Source of the DNA: Thioclava pacifica DSM 10166
GTDB lineage: Bacteria > Pseudomonadota > Alphaproteobacteria > Rhodobacterales > Rhodobacteraceae
Assembly: GCF_000714535.1 (NCBI RefSeq)
Contig: NZ_AUND01000034.1
Span: 248,001-312,000, forward strand
Length of the DNA: 64,000 nt
Direction of reading: 5' to 3'
The notes beneath the pieces were generated by a model. That model had not been told where the DNA came from and did not search any database. It saw only the letters and a list, made by a program, of their open reading frames with translations. Positions 10,021 to 18,299 of this stretch are shown here, in pieces. The position numbers and the translations under genes are program-made. How positions within the stretch are numbered: position 1 is the first letter of the stretch; each line of letters opens with the position of its first letter.

Positions 10021-10610
10021 CTCGCCTTGATCGCCAATTCGCCTTTCTCGCCGAAGCCGAGAAGCTGAAATCGGTCACGCGCGCAACGCCGATCCATGAC
10101 GCCTCGCGGCCGGAAAACTCGGGCGAACATAGCTGGTCGCTTGCCCTTTATGCGCTGACGCTCGCCGATCAGGCGCCCGAGGGTGTCACGATCGACCGGG
10201 TGATCCGGATGCTGCTGCTCCATGATCTCGTCGAGATCGACGTGGGCGATGTACCGATCCATTCGCAGGGCGGGACGGCGCATGGGGCCGAGGCGATCCT
10301 CAAGGCCGAGGCGGCGGCGGCCGAGCGGATCTTCGGACTGCTGCCCGAGGATCAGGGGGCAGAACTGCTCGCGCTCTGGCGCGAGTTCGAGGCCAATGAG
10401 AGCCCCGACGCGATCTTCGCGAAATCGCTCGACCGGGTGCAGCCGGTGCTGCTCAACCACCAGTCGGGCGGCGGGTCCTGGATCGAATATGACGTGACCT
10501 TCCCGCAACTCGAAGAGCGCATCGGCACCAAGATCTCGCGCGGTGCGCCCGCGGTCTGGGACTGGGTGCGCGCAAGGGTCGAGTCATGGTTCGAACGGCG
10601 CGGTTTGTAG
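10017..10610 (+). CDS. HD-domain phosphohydrolase (YfbR/HDDC2-like)
   Basis: A 197-aa HD-superfamily metal-dependent phosphohydrolase. I take GTG 10017, overlapping the preceding stop, because the family starts near TRLDRQFAFLAEAEKLK. Metal ligands are H38 (SGEHSW), H69-D70 (LLLHDLVEIDVGD) and a later Asp in AKSLDRVQPVLLN. This is the pattern of YfbR-like 5'-deoxynucleotidases and of HDDC2. A dNMP phosphatase role is likely from the family but not shown. The next gene begins inside its 3' end (25-bp overlap). Confidence 0.88.
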   Translation: MTRLDRQFAFLAEAEKLKSVTRATPIHDASRPENSGEHSWSLALYALTLADQAPEGVTIDRVIRMLLLHDLVEIDVGDVPIHSQGGTAHGAEAILKAEAAAAERIFGLLPEDQGAELLALWREFEANESPDAIFAKSLDRVQPVLLNHQSGGGSWIEYDVTFPQLEERIGTKISRGAPAVWDWVRARVESWFERRGL

Positions 10611-11155
10611 TCCCAGTCCTTTATGCCGCGCTCTGCGGTGTGGTCTATGATGGGCTGGTCGCGCTCAGCGACGCCGATTGGCGCGCCTGCATCGGATATC
10701 AGGCAGCCCCCGGCATGCCGACGGGCACAATCGACACGATGACTTTTCGCCAGATCTTTACGATCTTCCAGGACGGGGTCTGGAACCACAGTTTTATATC
10801 CCAGATACTTTCCACGCTCCATCAGGGCACAGGCATGAGCTCGCCCGAATGGTTGCTGGCGCTTTTCGCTCTGCTCTATTTGCCGCCGTTTCTTCTTGCC
10901 CTGCCCGCGTCTTTCGGTACGACCCGCTGGACCCGCCTTGTCTTTGGCTTTGCGTTGCTCGGATTACTCGGGACAATGGCGTGGATCTTGCTTCCTCCCG
11001 ACGCAGTGCATGATTGCGACAGGAAGGGGCCAGAAGCCGGGTTTTTCATATTCGCGATGCCGTTCCTCGCTGGTTGCTGGGCTGGTCTCGCACTCTTGGC
11101 TCGCGTCCCATTCGCGATTTTCGAGGCGGCGCGTGCAGCTCCGGGCGAGCGATGA
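10586..11155 (+). CDS. Hypothetical membrane protein
   Basis: A 189-aa protein with four hydrophobic segments: FVVPVLYAALCGVVYDGL, LLALFALLYLPPFLLALP, LVFGFALLGLLGTMAWILL and FIFAMPFLAGCWAGLALL. A ~60-residue loop with GYQAAPGMPTGTIDTMTF separates the first two. Cysteines lie in the loops (RACIGY, HDCDRK). It overlaps both neighbours by a few bases. No recognised family; likely the same unknown process as the other membrane proteins of this operon. Confidence 0.7.
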   Translation: MVRTARFVVPVLYAALCGVVYDGLVALSDADWRACIGYQAAPGMPTGTIDTMTFRQIFTIFQDGVWNHSFISQILSTLHQGTGMSSPEWLLALFALLYLPPFLLALPASFGTTRWTRLVFGFALLGLLGTMAWILLPPDAVHDCDRKGPEAGFFIFAMPFLAGCWAGLALLARVPFAIFEAARAAPGER

Positions 11156-11577
11156 GCGGCTGGAACATCCTGTTCTTTGCCTTCCTTGTTGCCGCCGTCC
11201 TGCTTGGTGCGCTTTTCATTCAGTTCGATGCGCCGCTTGTGGGCAGCGCGGGCACGCCGTGTCGCGAGGCGATGTCTTCGGGCGGAGATGACGACACGAT
11301 CCCCTTCTCTCTCGTGCTGCTCCTGATCCCGGCGCTGATCCGGCTGTTTCGCAACGGGCTCTGGTTCAACTGGCTCGAATGGGTCGTGCTGATCCTCGCG
11401 GCCACACCTTTCTTCGCCTTTCTCATTCTGATCCCGGATTGCGCGACGATCCCGGCCAATATCGCGGCGCGCAACGTGCCGTTCCTGCTGATCCTCCTGA
11501 CCCTACTGTGCCTTTTCGCAACCGCGCTGAGGCTCAGCGGTCCCGATCAATGCAGGATGCGTCCGCCGCGGCGTTGA
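11152..11577 (+). CDS. Hypothetical membrane protein, last of operon
   Basis: A 141-aa protein starting at ATG 11152, overlapping the previous stop (ATGA). Four hydrophobic segments: ILFFAFLVAAVLLGALFI, FSLVLLLIPALIRLF, WVVLILAATPFFAFLILI and FLLILLTLLCLFATALRL. Loop cysteines occur in GTPCREA and IPDCATI, a repeated trait of this operon's membrane proteins (possible disulfides outside the membrane). No known family. No terminator hairpin is obvious in the 109 bp before the next gene. Confidence 0.7.
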   Translation: MSGWNILFFAFLVAAVLLGALFIQFDAPLVGSAGTPCREAMSSGGDDDTIPFSLVLLLIPALIRLFRNGLWFNWLEWVVLILAATPFFAFLILIPDCATIPANIAARNVPFLLILLTLLCLFATALRLSGPDQCRMRPPRR

Positions 11578-11686
11578 AATTCTCAGGGAAGAACGTCCGT
11601 ATACAATCGCATACCGTCTAGCCAAGCGCATCTGAATCAGGTATGACGCGGCAAATCCCGAGGCTTCAACCGAAGAGGGCTGTGCC

Positions 11687-13891
11687 ATGACCGATACGAA
11701 CACTCCTGATATCATTTACACCAAGGTCGACGAGGCCCCGGAACTGGCGAGCGCGTCGCTGCTGCCGATCATCCGCAAATTCGCCTCGGCCGCCGGGATC
11801 TCGGTCGGCACGAAGGATATTTCGCTTGCGGGCCGTATCCTCGCCACCTTCCCCGAAGCGCTGACCGAAGAGCAGCGCATCTCGGACGACCTGGCAGAGC
11901 TGGGCGAACTGGTGAAGACGCCCGAGGCGAATGTCATCAAGCTGCCGAACATCTCCGCTTCGGTGCCGCAGCTCGTGGCCGCGATCAAGGAACTGCAATC
12001 GCAAGGCTACGCCCTGCCCGACTACCCCGAAGAGCCGAAGACCGACGCCGAAAAAGCCGTGCGCGCGAAATACGATACGATCAAGGGCTCGGCGGTGAAC
12101 CCGGTCCTGCGCGAGGGCAACTCGGATCGTCGCGCCGCGACCGCGGTGAAGAAATTCGCTCAGGCCAACCCGCATCGCATGGGCGAGTGGACCAAGGACA
12201 GCAAAACCCGCGTGGCGGCGATGTCGGGCGGCGATTTCTTCTCGAACGAGACCTCGGCCACCCTGCCGAAAGCCGCGACCGCGAAGATCGTTCTGGAAAA
12301 CGCCAGTGGCGAAACCGTCCTGAAAGAAGCTGTGAGCTACCCCGAAGGCACCGTGGTTGACGCGACCTACATGTCGGCCGACGCGCTCGATGCGTTCCTC
12401 GCCGAGGAAATCGCGAAGACCAAGGAAGAGGGCGTCCTGTTCTCGCTGCATATGAAGGCGACGATGATGAAGGTCTCGGACCCGATCATCTTCGGCCATG
12501 CGGTGAAGGAATGGCTCAAGCCCGTCTTCGAGAAATACGGCGACGAAATGAAGGCGCTTGGCGTGAACCCGAATTCGGGGATGGGCGACCTGCTGGCCCG
12601 CGTGAAGGATCAGCCCGAGATCATGGCCGCGATCGAGGCCGTGCGCGCCGAGCGCCCGCCGATGTATATGGTGAACTCGGACAAGGGCATCACCAACCTG
12701 CATGTCCCCTCGGATGTCATCATCGACGCCTCGATGCCCGCGCTGATCCGTGCTGGCGGCAAGGGCTGGGGCCCGGATGGTCAGGAACATGACTGCGTCT
12801 GCGTGATCCCGGACAACTCCTATGCGCCCGTCTATGATGCCGCGATCGAGTTCTTCAAAGCCAATGGCAAGCTGAACCCCGCCACCGCGGGCACCGTTCA
12901 GAACATCGGCCTGATGGCGCAGAAGGCCGAGGAATACGGCTCGCACCCGACCACCTTCGAGATCCCGGCCGATGGCACGGTGAAGATGGTGCTCGACGAC
13001 GGCACGGTGCTGCATTCGCATGAGGTGAAAGCGGGCGACATCTGGCGCTCGGCCTCGGCCCGCAAGGCGCCGATCGAGGATTGGGTGCAGCTCGCGATCG
13101 ACCGCCAGCGCCTGACCGGCTACCGCGCGATCTTCTGGCTCGACGAAAATCGCGCCCATGACGCGGAGCTGATCGCCTATGTGAAGCCGATCCTCGAAGC
13201 CAAGGGCGTCGCCGACAAGTTCGAGATCATGGCCCCGCGCGAAGCGACCATCGCCTCGCTCGAGACCATCACCAAGGGCGAGAACACGATCGCGATCACC
13301 GGCAACGTGCTGCGCGATTATCTGACCGACCTCTTCCCGATCCTGGAACTGGCCACCTCGGCGAAGATGCTCTCGATCGTGAAGCTGATGCAGGGCGGTG
13401 GTCTGTTCGAGACCGGCGCGGGTGGCTCGGCCCCCAAGCACGTCCAGCAGCTGCTGGAAGAAAACCACCTGCGCTGGGACAGCCTCGGCGAGTTCTGCGC
13501 GCTCGGTGAAAGCTTCCGCTTCCTCGCCGAGACCAAGGGCAACGCCAAGGCGAAGGTGCTGGGAGACGCGGTAGATGTCGCGACCCAAGGCATCCTCGAC
13601 AATGACCGTTCGCCCTCGCGCAAGGTCGGCCAGCCCGACAACCGCGACAGCCATTACTGGTTCGCCCGCTACTGGGCCGAGGCGCTGGCTGCGCAAACCG
13701 ACGACGCCGATCTGGCCACCGAATTCGCGCCCGTCGCGAAAGCGCTGGCCGAGGGCGAGGCGAAGATCGTGGCGGAGATTGCCGCCGTACAGGGCAAGCC
13801 GGCCGATATCGGCGGCTACTACCACGCAGACCCGGCGAAACTCGCCGCGGTGATGCGCCCGAGCGAAACGCTCAACGCCATCATCGGCTGA
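11687..13891 (+). CDS. icd2: Monomeric NADP-isocitrate dehydrogenase
   Basis: TCA-cycle enzyme converting isocitrate to 2-oxoglutarate, monomeric type (734 aa; family ~740 aa). Recognisable stretches are the N-terminal [21 protein letters not shown], the substrate loop [38 protein letters not shown], and the NADP-binding [16 protein letters not shown]. It is unrelated in domain order to the dimeric enzyme encoded next (14007). It follows a 109-bp upstream region and ends at a strong terminator, so it is its own transcription unit. Symbol given by analogy; icd is reserved here for the dimeric form. Confidence 0.96.
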   Translation: MTDTNTPDIIYTKVDEAPELASASLLPIIRKFASAAGISVGTKDISLAGRILATFPEALTEEQRISDDLAELGELVKTPEANVIKLPNISASVPQLVAAIKELQSQGYALPDYPEEPKTDAEKAVRAKYDTIKGSAVNPVLREGNSDRRAATAVKKFAQANPHRMGEWTKDSKTRVAAMSGGDFFSNETSATLPKAATAKIVLENASGETVLKEAVSYPEGTVVDATYMSADALDAFLAEEIAKTKEEGVLFSLHMKATMMKVSDPIIFGHAVKEWLKPVFEKYGDEMKALGVNPNSGMGDLLARVKDQPEIMAAIEAVRAERPPMYMVNSDKGITNLHVPSDVIIDASMPALIRAGGKGWGPDGQEHDCVCVIPDNSYAPVYDAAIEFFKANGKLNPATAGTVQNIGLMAQKAEEYGSHPTTFEIPADGTVKMVLDDGTVLHSHEVKAGDIWRSASARKAPIEDWVQLAIDRQRLTGYRAIFWLDENRAHDAELIAYVKPILEAKGVADKFEIMAPREATIASLETITKGENTIAITGNVLRDYLTDLFPILELATSAKMLSIVKLMQGGGLFETGAGGSAPKHVQQLLEENHLRWDSLGEFCALGESFRFLAETKGNAKAKVLGDAVDVATQGILDNDRSPSRKVGQPDNRDSHYWFARYWAEALAAQTDDADLATEFAPVAKALAEGEAKIVAEIAAVQGKPADIGGYYHADPAKLAAVMRPSETLNAIIG

Positions 13892-13907
13892 GAGCACTGA
13901 GACAGAA

Positions 13908-13931
13908 GGGGCGGCACCGAGCCGCCCCTTT
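13908..13931 (+). terminator. Rho-independent terminator after monomeric IDH
   Basis: GGGGCGGC-ACCGA-GCCGCCCC stem (8 bp) followed by TTT, starting 17 bp after the stop. It separates the two isocitrate dehydrogenase genes. Confidence 0.85.
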
Positions 13932-14006
13932 CGATTCCCGGCCCGCCGCAAACACGGATGCGTGAACGGGCCCCAGATCCGGACCAAAGACCAGGAAGGA
14001 ACGCGC

Positions 14007-15221
14007 ATGACCAAGATCAAGGTTGAAAACCCGGTCGTCGAACTCGACGGCGACGAGATGACCCGGATCATCTGGGACTTCATCAAGCAGAAACTGATCC
14101 TGCCCTATCTCGATATCGACCTGAAATATTATGACCTCGGCATCGAGGAGCGCGATCGCACCGACGACCAGATCACCGTCGATGCGGCCGAGGCGATCAA
14201 GCAATACGGTGTCGGCGTCAAATGCGCGACGATCACCCCCGACGAGGCCCGCGTCGAGGAGTTCAACCTCAAGCGCATGTATCGCTCGCCCAACGGCACG
14301 ATCCGCAACATCCTCGGCGGTGTGATCTTCCGCGAGCCGATCATCTGCCGCAACGTGCCGCGCCTCGTGCCGGGCTGGACCAAGCCGATCGTCGTCGGCC
14401 GTCACGCCTTCGGCGACCAGTACAAGGCCACCGATTTCCGCTTCCCCGGCAAGGGCACGCTAACGCTGAAATTCGTGGGCGACGACGGCGAGGTGATCGA
14501 GAAGGAGATCTTCCAGGCCCCCGACGCAGGCGTCGTGATGGGCATGTACAACCTCGACAAGTCGATCATCGACTTCGCGCGGGCCTCGCTGAACTACGGG
14601 CTCGTCAAGGGCTGGCCGGTGTACCTGTCGACCAAGAACACGATCCTCAAGGCCTATGACGGGCGCTTCAAGGACCTGTTCCAGAAGGTCTACGAGGAAG
14701 AGTTTGCCGAGAAGTTCAAGGAGGCGGGCATCTGGTATGAGCACCGCCTGATCGACGACATGGTGGCCTCGGCGCTGAAATGGTCGGGCGGCTATGTCTG
14801 GGCCTGCAAGAACTACGATGGCGACGTGCAGTCCGACACCGTGGCGCAGGGCTTCGGCTCGCTCGGCCTGATGACCTCGATCCTGATGACGCCCGATGGC
14901 AAGACCGTCGAGGCCGAGGCGGCGCACGGCACCGTCACGCGCCACTACCGCCAGCACCAGCAGGGCAAGGAGACCTCGACGAACTCCATCGCCTCGATCT
15001 TCGCCTGGACCGGGGGCCTCAAGCACCGCGCCAAGCTCGATGGCAACGACCAGCTCAAGACCTTCGCGGAAACGCTCGAGAAGGTCTGCGTGAAGGCGGT
15101 CGAGGACGGCCACATGACCAAGGATCTCGCGCTGCTCGTGGGCCCGGATCAGAAATGGCTGACCACGATGGGCTTCCTCGAGAAGATCGACGAGTATCTC
15201 AACAAGTCGCTGACGCTCTGA
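14007..15221 (+). CDS. icd: Dimeric NADP-isocitrate dehydrogenase
   Basis: A 404-aa dimeric, eukaryote-like (type II) NADP-dependent isocitrate dehydrogenase. The start [20 protein letters not shown] at 14007 is preceded by AGGAAGGAA. Substrate-binding motif [33 protein letters not shown], the metal Asp region [13 protein letters not shown] and [19 protein letters not shown], and the NADP site [12 protein letters not shown] are all present. Same reaction as the gene before it, so the cell carries two isozymes of different fold. Confidence 0.97.
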   Translation: MTKIKVENPVVELDGDEMTRIIWDFIKQKLILPYLDIDLKYYDLGIEERDRTDDQITVDAAEAIKQYGVGVKCATITPDEARVEEFNLKRMYRSPNGTIRNILGGVIFREPIICRNVPRLVPGWTKPIVVGRHAFGDQYKATDFRFPGKGTLTLKFVGDDGEVIEKEIFQAPDAGVVMGMYNLDKSIIDFARASLNYGLVKGWPVYLSTKNTILKAYDGRFKDLFQKVYEEEFAEKFKEAGIWYEHRLIDDMVASALKWSGGYVWACKNYDGDVQSDTVAQGFGSLGLMTSILMTPDGKTVEAEAAHGTVTRHYRQHQQGKETSTNSIASIFAWTGGLKHRAKLDGNDQLKTFAETLEKVCVKAVEDGHMTKDLALLVGPDQKWLTTMGFLEKIDEYLNKSLTL

Positions 15222-15242
15222 TCGGCGCAGAGAGGTTTGAGG

Positions 15243-15273
15243 GGGCCGGGCGTATCACACGCCCGGCCCTTTC
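15243..15273 (+). terminator. Rho-independent terminator after icd
   Basis: GGGCCGGGCGT-ATCAC-ACGCCCGGCCC stem (11 bp, perfect) followed by TTTCTCTT. It ends 3 bp before the stop codon of the convergent DUF1127-like gene, so it may serve both directions, though the minus side lacks a T tract. Confidence 0.88.
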
Positions 15274-15275
15274 TC

Positions 15276-15497
15276 TTACCGCAGCAGGCTCCACGGCTCT
15301 GGCGGGGGCTCGGCGGGCCCCAGGCCGATATCGGCCCGCAGGTGATCGCTGAGCGCATCGACATCGAACGCGCGCGGCTTCGGCCCACGCGTGATCAGCG
15401 CAAACAGCGCCGCGCGCAGAACTTTGGCCGCGCCATATTTGGCGATCGCGGCGTCGAGGGTGAAAGCATCCGTGGGATGCGTAAGAGTCTGGGTCAT
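15276..15497 (-). CDS. Small DUF1127-like protein
   Basis: A 73-aa protein (start ATG 15497, GGAAG six bases upstream; an ATG two codons earlier at 15503 is the alternative). The middle AAIAKYGAAKVLRAALFALITR is a basic helix, and the C-terminal DALSDHLRADIGLGP matches the L-S-x-x-x-L-x-D-I-G-L core of DUF1127 (YjiS-like) proteins. DUF1127 members in Rhodobacter include the RNA-binding CcaF1; whether this one binds RNA is inference. A 30-codon ORF on the same strand lies 170 bp upstream. Confidence 0.72.
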   Translation of the reverse strand: MTQTLTHPTDAFTLDAAIAKYGAAKVLRAALFALITRGPKPRAFDVDALSDHLRADIGLGPAEPPPEPWSLLR

Positions 15498-15670
15498 CGT
15501 CATCTTCCGGCACGGGACCTCGCCCGCAACCGGCCTTTCCTTCAGTCGGTTTGAAAAGACGACCCGAACGGCACCGCGCGAAGGCGGCGAAGGCGTCACG
15601 AGAAAATCGGGGCGCAGATCGGGTCGGTTTGCGGGATGGGGCTAGGCCCCGGAGGTGTCAGCGGGAGCGA

Positions 15671-15763
15671 TCAGCCTTGGCGTCGTGCGACGCGAATGGC
15701 GGTAGCTTGGGTGCTGACGAAATATCCGCAACGCGAGGCGGTGGCTTGGTGCTGATGGATCAT
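15671..15763 (-). CDS. Possible 30-aa leader or micro-protein
   Basis: A 30-codon ORF (begins MIHQHQATASRCGYF, ends ARRQG) preceded by a very strong ribosome-binding site, AGGAGGAGGG, at ideal spacing to the ATG. It contains one Cys and the doubled QATA motif (QATASR, QATAIR). It lies upstream of the DUF1127-like gene on the same strand, with 173 bp between, as a leader peptide would. No family recognised. The strength of the ribosome-binding site is the main support; length and lack of homology keep confidence low. Confidence 0.4.
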   Translation of the reverse strand: MIHQHQATASRCGYFVSTQATAIRVARRQG

Positions 15764-15796
15764 GCGAGCCCTCCTCCTGAATTGGGCGTTTCGGAT

Positions 15797-15847
15797 GGCG
15801 TCACTTGGCGTGATGCCCACCGATGAAGCAAGTCACGCGACTGTGAC
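15797..15847. promoter_or_regulatory. Two inverted repeats in divergent intergenic region
   Basis: Between the 30-codon ORF (minus) and the first yitT gene (plus) lie GGCGTCAC-N5-GTGATGCC (15797-15817, one mismatch) and GTCAC-N6-GTGAC (15832-15847). Both share the GTCAC/GTGAC half site, so they may be two operators for one dimeric regulator. Identity unknown. Confidence 0.35.
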
Positions 15848-15924
15848 GGAGCGATCTGATCCCGGATTGTTGCCCATACATCGCAGTGCTTGCGCCCCAC
15901 CCGGACCCATGGCATCTGGCGCAC

Positions 15925-16542
15925 ATGGCTGAGACGCGCATCAAAGACCCGCATCGACACACGCTGCCCGAGGACACTCAGGGGCTCCTTTCGGGGACGC
16001 TTCTGGTGGCGCTCTCGGTCTCGCTGCTGCATGGCGCGGGGCTGTTCACCGGCCAGATCGCGGGGCTGTCGCTGGTGCTGTCATATGTAACCGGCTGGAG
16101 CTTCGGCGCGATCTTCTTCACGCTCAACCTGCCCTTCTACTGGCTGGCTTTCCGCCGGATGGGCAAGCGGTTCACGGTCAAGACCGTGCTCGCGGTCGCA
16201 TTGCTCTCGAGCTTCACAGAGCTCTTCCCGCATCTCCTGAGCTTCGCGACGCTTCATCCCGGCGCGGCAGGCGTGCTGGCCGGCGTGACCGCGGGCGCGG
16301 GTTTGCTGGCGCTTTTCCGGCACGGGGCGAGCCTCGGCGGTGTCGGGATCGTGGCGCTCTACTTGCAGGACAGGACCGGGTTCAAAGCGGGTCGCACGCA
16401 GATCCTCTTCGATTGCGGCGTGTTCCTTTTCGCGTTCTTCGTGCTGCCGCTCGACAAGGTGCTCTGGTCGCTGCTGGGCGCGATGGTGCTCAACGTGATC
16501 ATCCTCATCAACCACCGCCGCGACCGCTATATCGCCACCTGA
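15925..16542 (+). CDS. YitT-family membrane protein (first copy)
   Basis: A 205-aa integral membrane protein of the YitT/DUF161 type. It has six hydrophobic segments, with the typical LSYVTGWSFGAIFFTLNLPFY (second-third helix) and the GASLGGVGIVALYLQDRTGFKAG motif. The C-terminal cytosolic NHRRDRYIAT is shared with the next gene. ATG 15925 is chosen; a GTG at 15886 would add 13 residues. It is ~40% similar by eye to the following gene, indicating tandem duplication. Transport substrate unknown. Confidence 0.85.
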   Translation: MAETRIKDPHRHTLPEDTQGLLSGTLLVALSVSLLHGAGLFTGQIAGLSLVLSYVTGWSFGAIFFTLNLPFYWLAFRRMGKRFTVKTVLAVALLSSFTELFPHLLSFATLHPGAAGVLAGVTAGAGLLALFRHGASLGGVGIVALYLQDRTGFKAGRTQILFDCGVFLFAFFVLPLDKVLWSLLGAMVLNVIILINHRRDRYIAT

Positions 16543-16616
16543 GCCTTTCCAGCAGCGCAAGGCGGCTCTGCACGCAGCGATTTGGAAAGTCAGTGATTCT
16601 GCCCTATTTTTAGGTC

Positions 16617-17237
16617 ATGACCACTGACGCTCATATTCCGGACCGCCCGCACTATTCCCATTTCGAGGACCTGCAAGGCCTCGTCGTGGCCTCGGCTCAA
16701 GCCGCGCTTGGCATCCATCTTCTGCGCGCAGCGGGGCTGGTAACCGGTGGCACGGCAGGTGCAGCGCTGATCCTGTCCTACGTAACGGGCTTCAGCTTCG
16801 GCGTGGTGTTCTTTGCGATCAACATCCCCTTCTATGCCTTCGCATATTATGCGCGCGGCGCAGGCTTCGCACTGAAAAGCCTCGTCACCGTCACGCTCGT
16901 CTCGCTGATGGCCGAGGCGCTGAAACCGGTCCTGCATGTCGATCATATCCATCCGGCCGTCGCCGCCGCCCTCTTTGGGGTCTCGGCAGGTGTCGGCCTT
17001 CTGGGCCTCTTTCGACACCAGGGATCGCTTGGTGGTGTCTCCATCGTCGCGGTGATCTTGCAGGACAAATTCGGTTTCCGCGCTGGCTGGACGCAGCTGA
17101 TCCACGACCTGTGCCTCTTTGTCATTGCTAGCTTCGTGCTCGAACCCTCGCTGGTTCTCTGGTCGCTCCTTGGCGCCTTGATCCTGAATTTCGTCATCGC
17201 GATGAACCACCGCCGCGACTGGTACGTGGCGCAGTAA
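16617..17237 (+). CDS. YitT-family membrane protein (second copy)
   Basis: A 206-aa paralogue of the preceding gene. It shares ILSYVTGFSFGVVFFAINIPFY, the HQGSLGGVSIVAVILQDKFGFRAGW segment and the tail NHRRDWYVAQ. About six hydrophobic segments. It starts 74 bp after the first copy's stop, with no clear terminator between, so co-transcription is likely. No experimentally defined substrate for this family is known to me. Confidence 0.87.
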   Translation: MTTDAHIPDRPHYSHFEDLQGLVVASAQAALGIHLLRAAGLVTGGTAGAALILSYVTGFSFGVVFFAINIPFYAFAYYARGAGFALKSLVTVTLVSLMAEALKPVLHVDHIHPAVAAALFGVSAGVGLLGLFRHQGSLGGVSIVAVILQDKFGFRAGWTQLIHDLCLFVIASFVLEPSLVLWSLLGALILNFVIAMNHRRDWYVAQ

Positions 17238-17358
17238 GCGCGCAGCGCATGCGCTGCATCGCCTCACGCGTCCCGCAAGCCCTAGGCGCGGAACCTTTCT
17301 CTCTCTAGGCTCACGGTCGGGTGATCAGCTGATCGCTCGACATATTGTGGAGATTGAG

Positions 17359-17832
17359 ATGACGATGCGCGCCCGACTTGCAGCCCTGTGCCTGTCCACC
17401 CCCCTCGCTTTCGGGGCCCCCATGGCTCAGGCCGAGACCCTGATCGACGGCTCCGATCCCGAAGCGATCCGCGCCATCGCGAGCGGTTACGGATCTGCCA
17501 CGCTGGAGACCGATTCCGAGGGCGATCCGCAGATCGTCGGGCGCATCGACGGCACGCAATATATCGTTCTCTTCTACGGCTGCACCAATGGCGCGAACTG
17601 CAACTCGATCCAGCTCACCGCGGGCTGGTCGGGCGTGGCGGTGTCGCTCTCTCAGATCAACGGCTGGAACAGCGGCATGCGGTTCGGCAAGGCCTATCTC
17701 GATGAGGATGGCGACCCGACGATCGAGATGAACGTCAATCTCGATTTCGGGGTGAGCCGCGACAATCTCGACGATACCTTTGATTTCTGGCGCCTCGTGC
17801 TGAGCCAATTCGAGGAAGAGGTTCTCGACTGA
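17359..17832 (+). CDS. YbjN-domain exported protein
   Basis: A 157-aa protein with a classical Sec signal peptide (MTMRARLAALCLSTPLAFGAPMAQAE, cleavage after AQA). The mature part matches the YbjN-like fold: DPEAIRAIASGYGSATLETDSEGDPQIVG, then a beta strand pair with YIVLFYGCTNGANCNSIQL, whose two Cys may form a disulfide in the periplasm, and a C-terminal helix. ATG 17359 is favoured over GTG 17347 by the GGAG seven bases upstream. Function unknown; YbjN-type proteins act as chaperone-like or sensory proteins in enterobacteria. Confidence 0.8.
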   Translation: MTMRARLAALCLSTPLAFGAPMAQAETLIDGSDPEAIRAIASGYGSATLETDSEGDPQIVGRIDGTQYIVLFYGCTNGANCNSIQLTAGWSGVAVSLSQINGWNSGMRFGKAYLDEDGDPTIEMNVNLDFGVSRDNLDDTFDFWRLVLSQFEEEVLD

Positions 17833-17878
17833 TCGTCGCCTCTGGCAAGTCCCGAACCGATCGTCCAGAGTACGCGCC

Positions 17879-18214
17879 ATGATCAAGACCTATTTCTTTC
17901 TGCTGGTCGCCGTGGCCTTCGAGACTTTCGGTTCCGCCTGCTTGCAAGCGAGCCAGCAATTCACGAAGCTCTGGCCGACCGTCGGCGTCGCGGTCGGCTT
18001 TATCGGCGGGCTCTACTTCTTCACCCTCGTGCTCAAGGTTCTGCCGCTCGGGATCACCTATGCGCTCTGGTCGGGGATCGGGATGGTGCTGATCGCGGGC
18101 GTGGGCTGGCTGCTGTTCAACCAGCGTCTGGATGCGCCCGCCCTGATCGGGATCGGTCTGATCCTTGCCGGAATTATGGTCATCAACCTTTTTTCGCGAT
18201 CCCATTTCCACTGA
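17879..18214 (+). CDS. SMR-family small multidrug transporter
   Basis: A 111-aa four-helix transporter of the EmrE/SugE family. The essential membrane glutamate is E15 (VAVAFETFGSACLQAS), and the second-third helix signature is LPLGITYALWSGIGMVLIAGVGW. The FETFGSACLQASQQFTKLWP pattern resembles the efflux branch (EmrE) rather than guanidinium-specific Gdx, but the substrate cannot be settled from sequence. It stands alone between ybjN-like and typA genes. Confidence 0.93.
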   Translation: MIKTYFFLLVAVAFETFGSACLQASQQFTKLWPTVGVAVGFIGGLYFFTLVLKVLPLGITYALWSGIGMVLIAGVGWLLFNQRLDAPALIGIGLILAGIMVINLFSRSHFH

Positions 18215-18299
18215 AGGTCGCGAAGTCGCACCTCTGGGGCTAGCCGCGCCCGTTTTTTTCCCTTATGGGCGGGGCAACTCAAGAACAGGACGACCTCCC

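Noticed and set aside
11666-14086. An ~800-codon minus-strand open frame opposite the monomeric IDH
   Set aside because: Antisense shadow caused by strong GC3 codon bias; no ribosome site, no domain, and the plus strand is a full-length IDH.
15551-15826. A 91-codon plus-strand frame in the intergenic region
   Set aside because: Poor codon use, no ribosome site and Arg-rich random composition; it overlaps the better-supported minus-strand 30-codon ORF.
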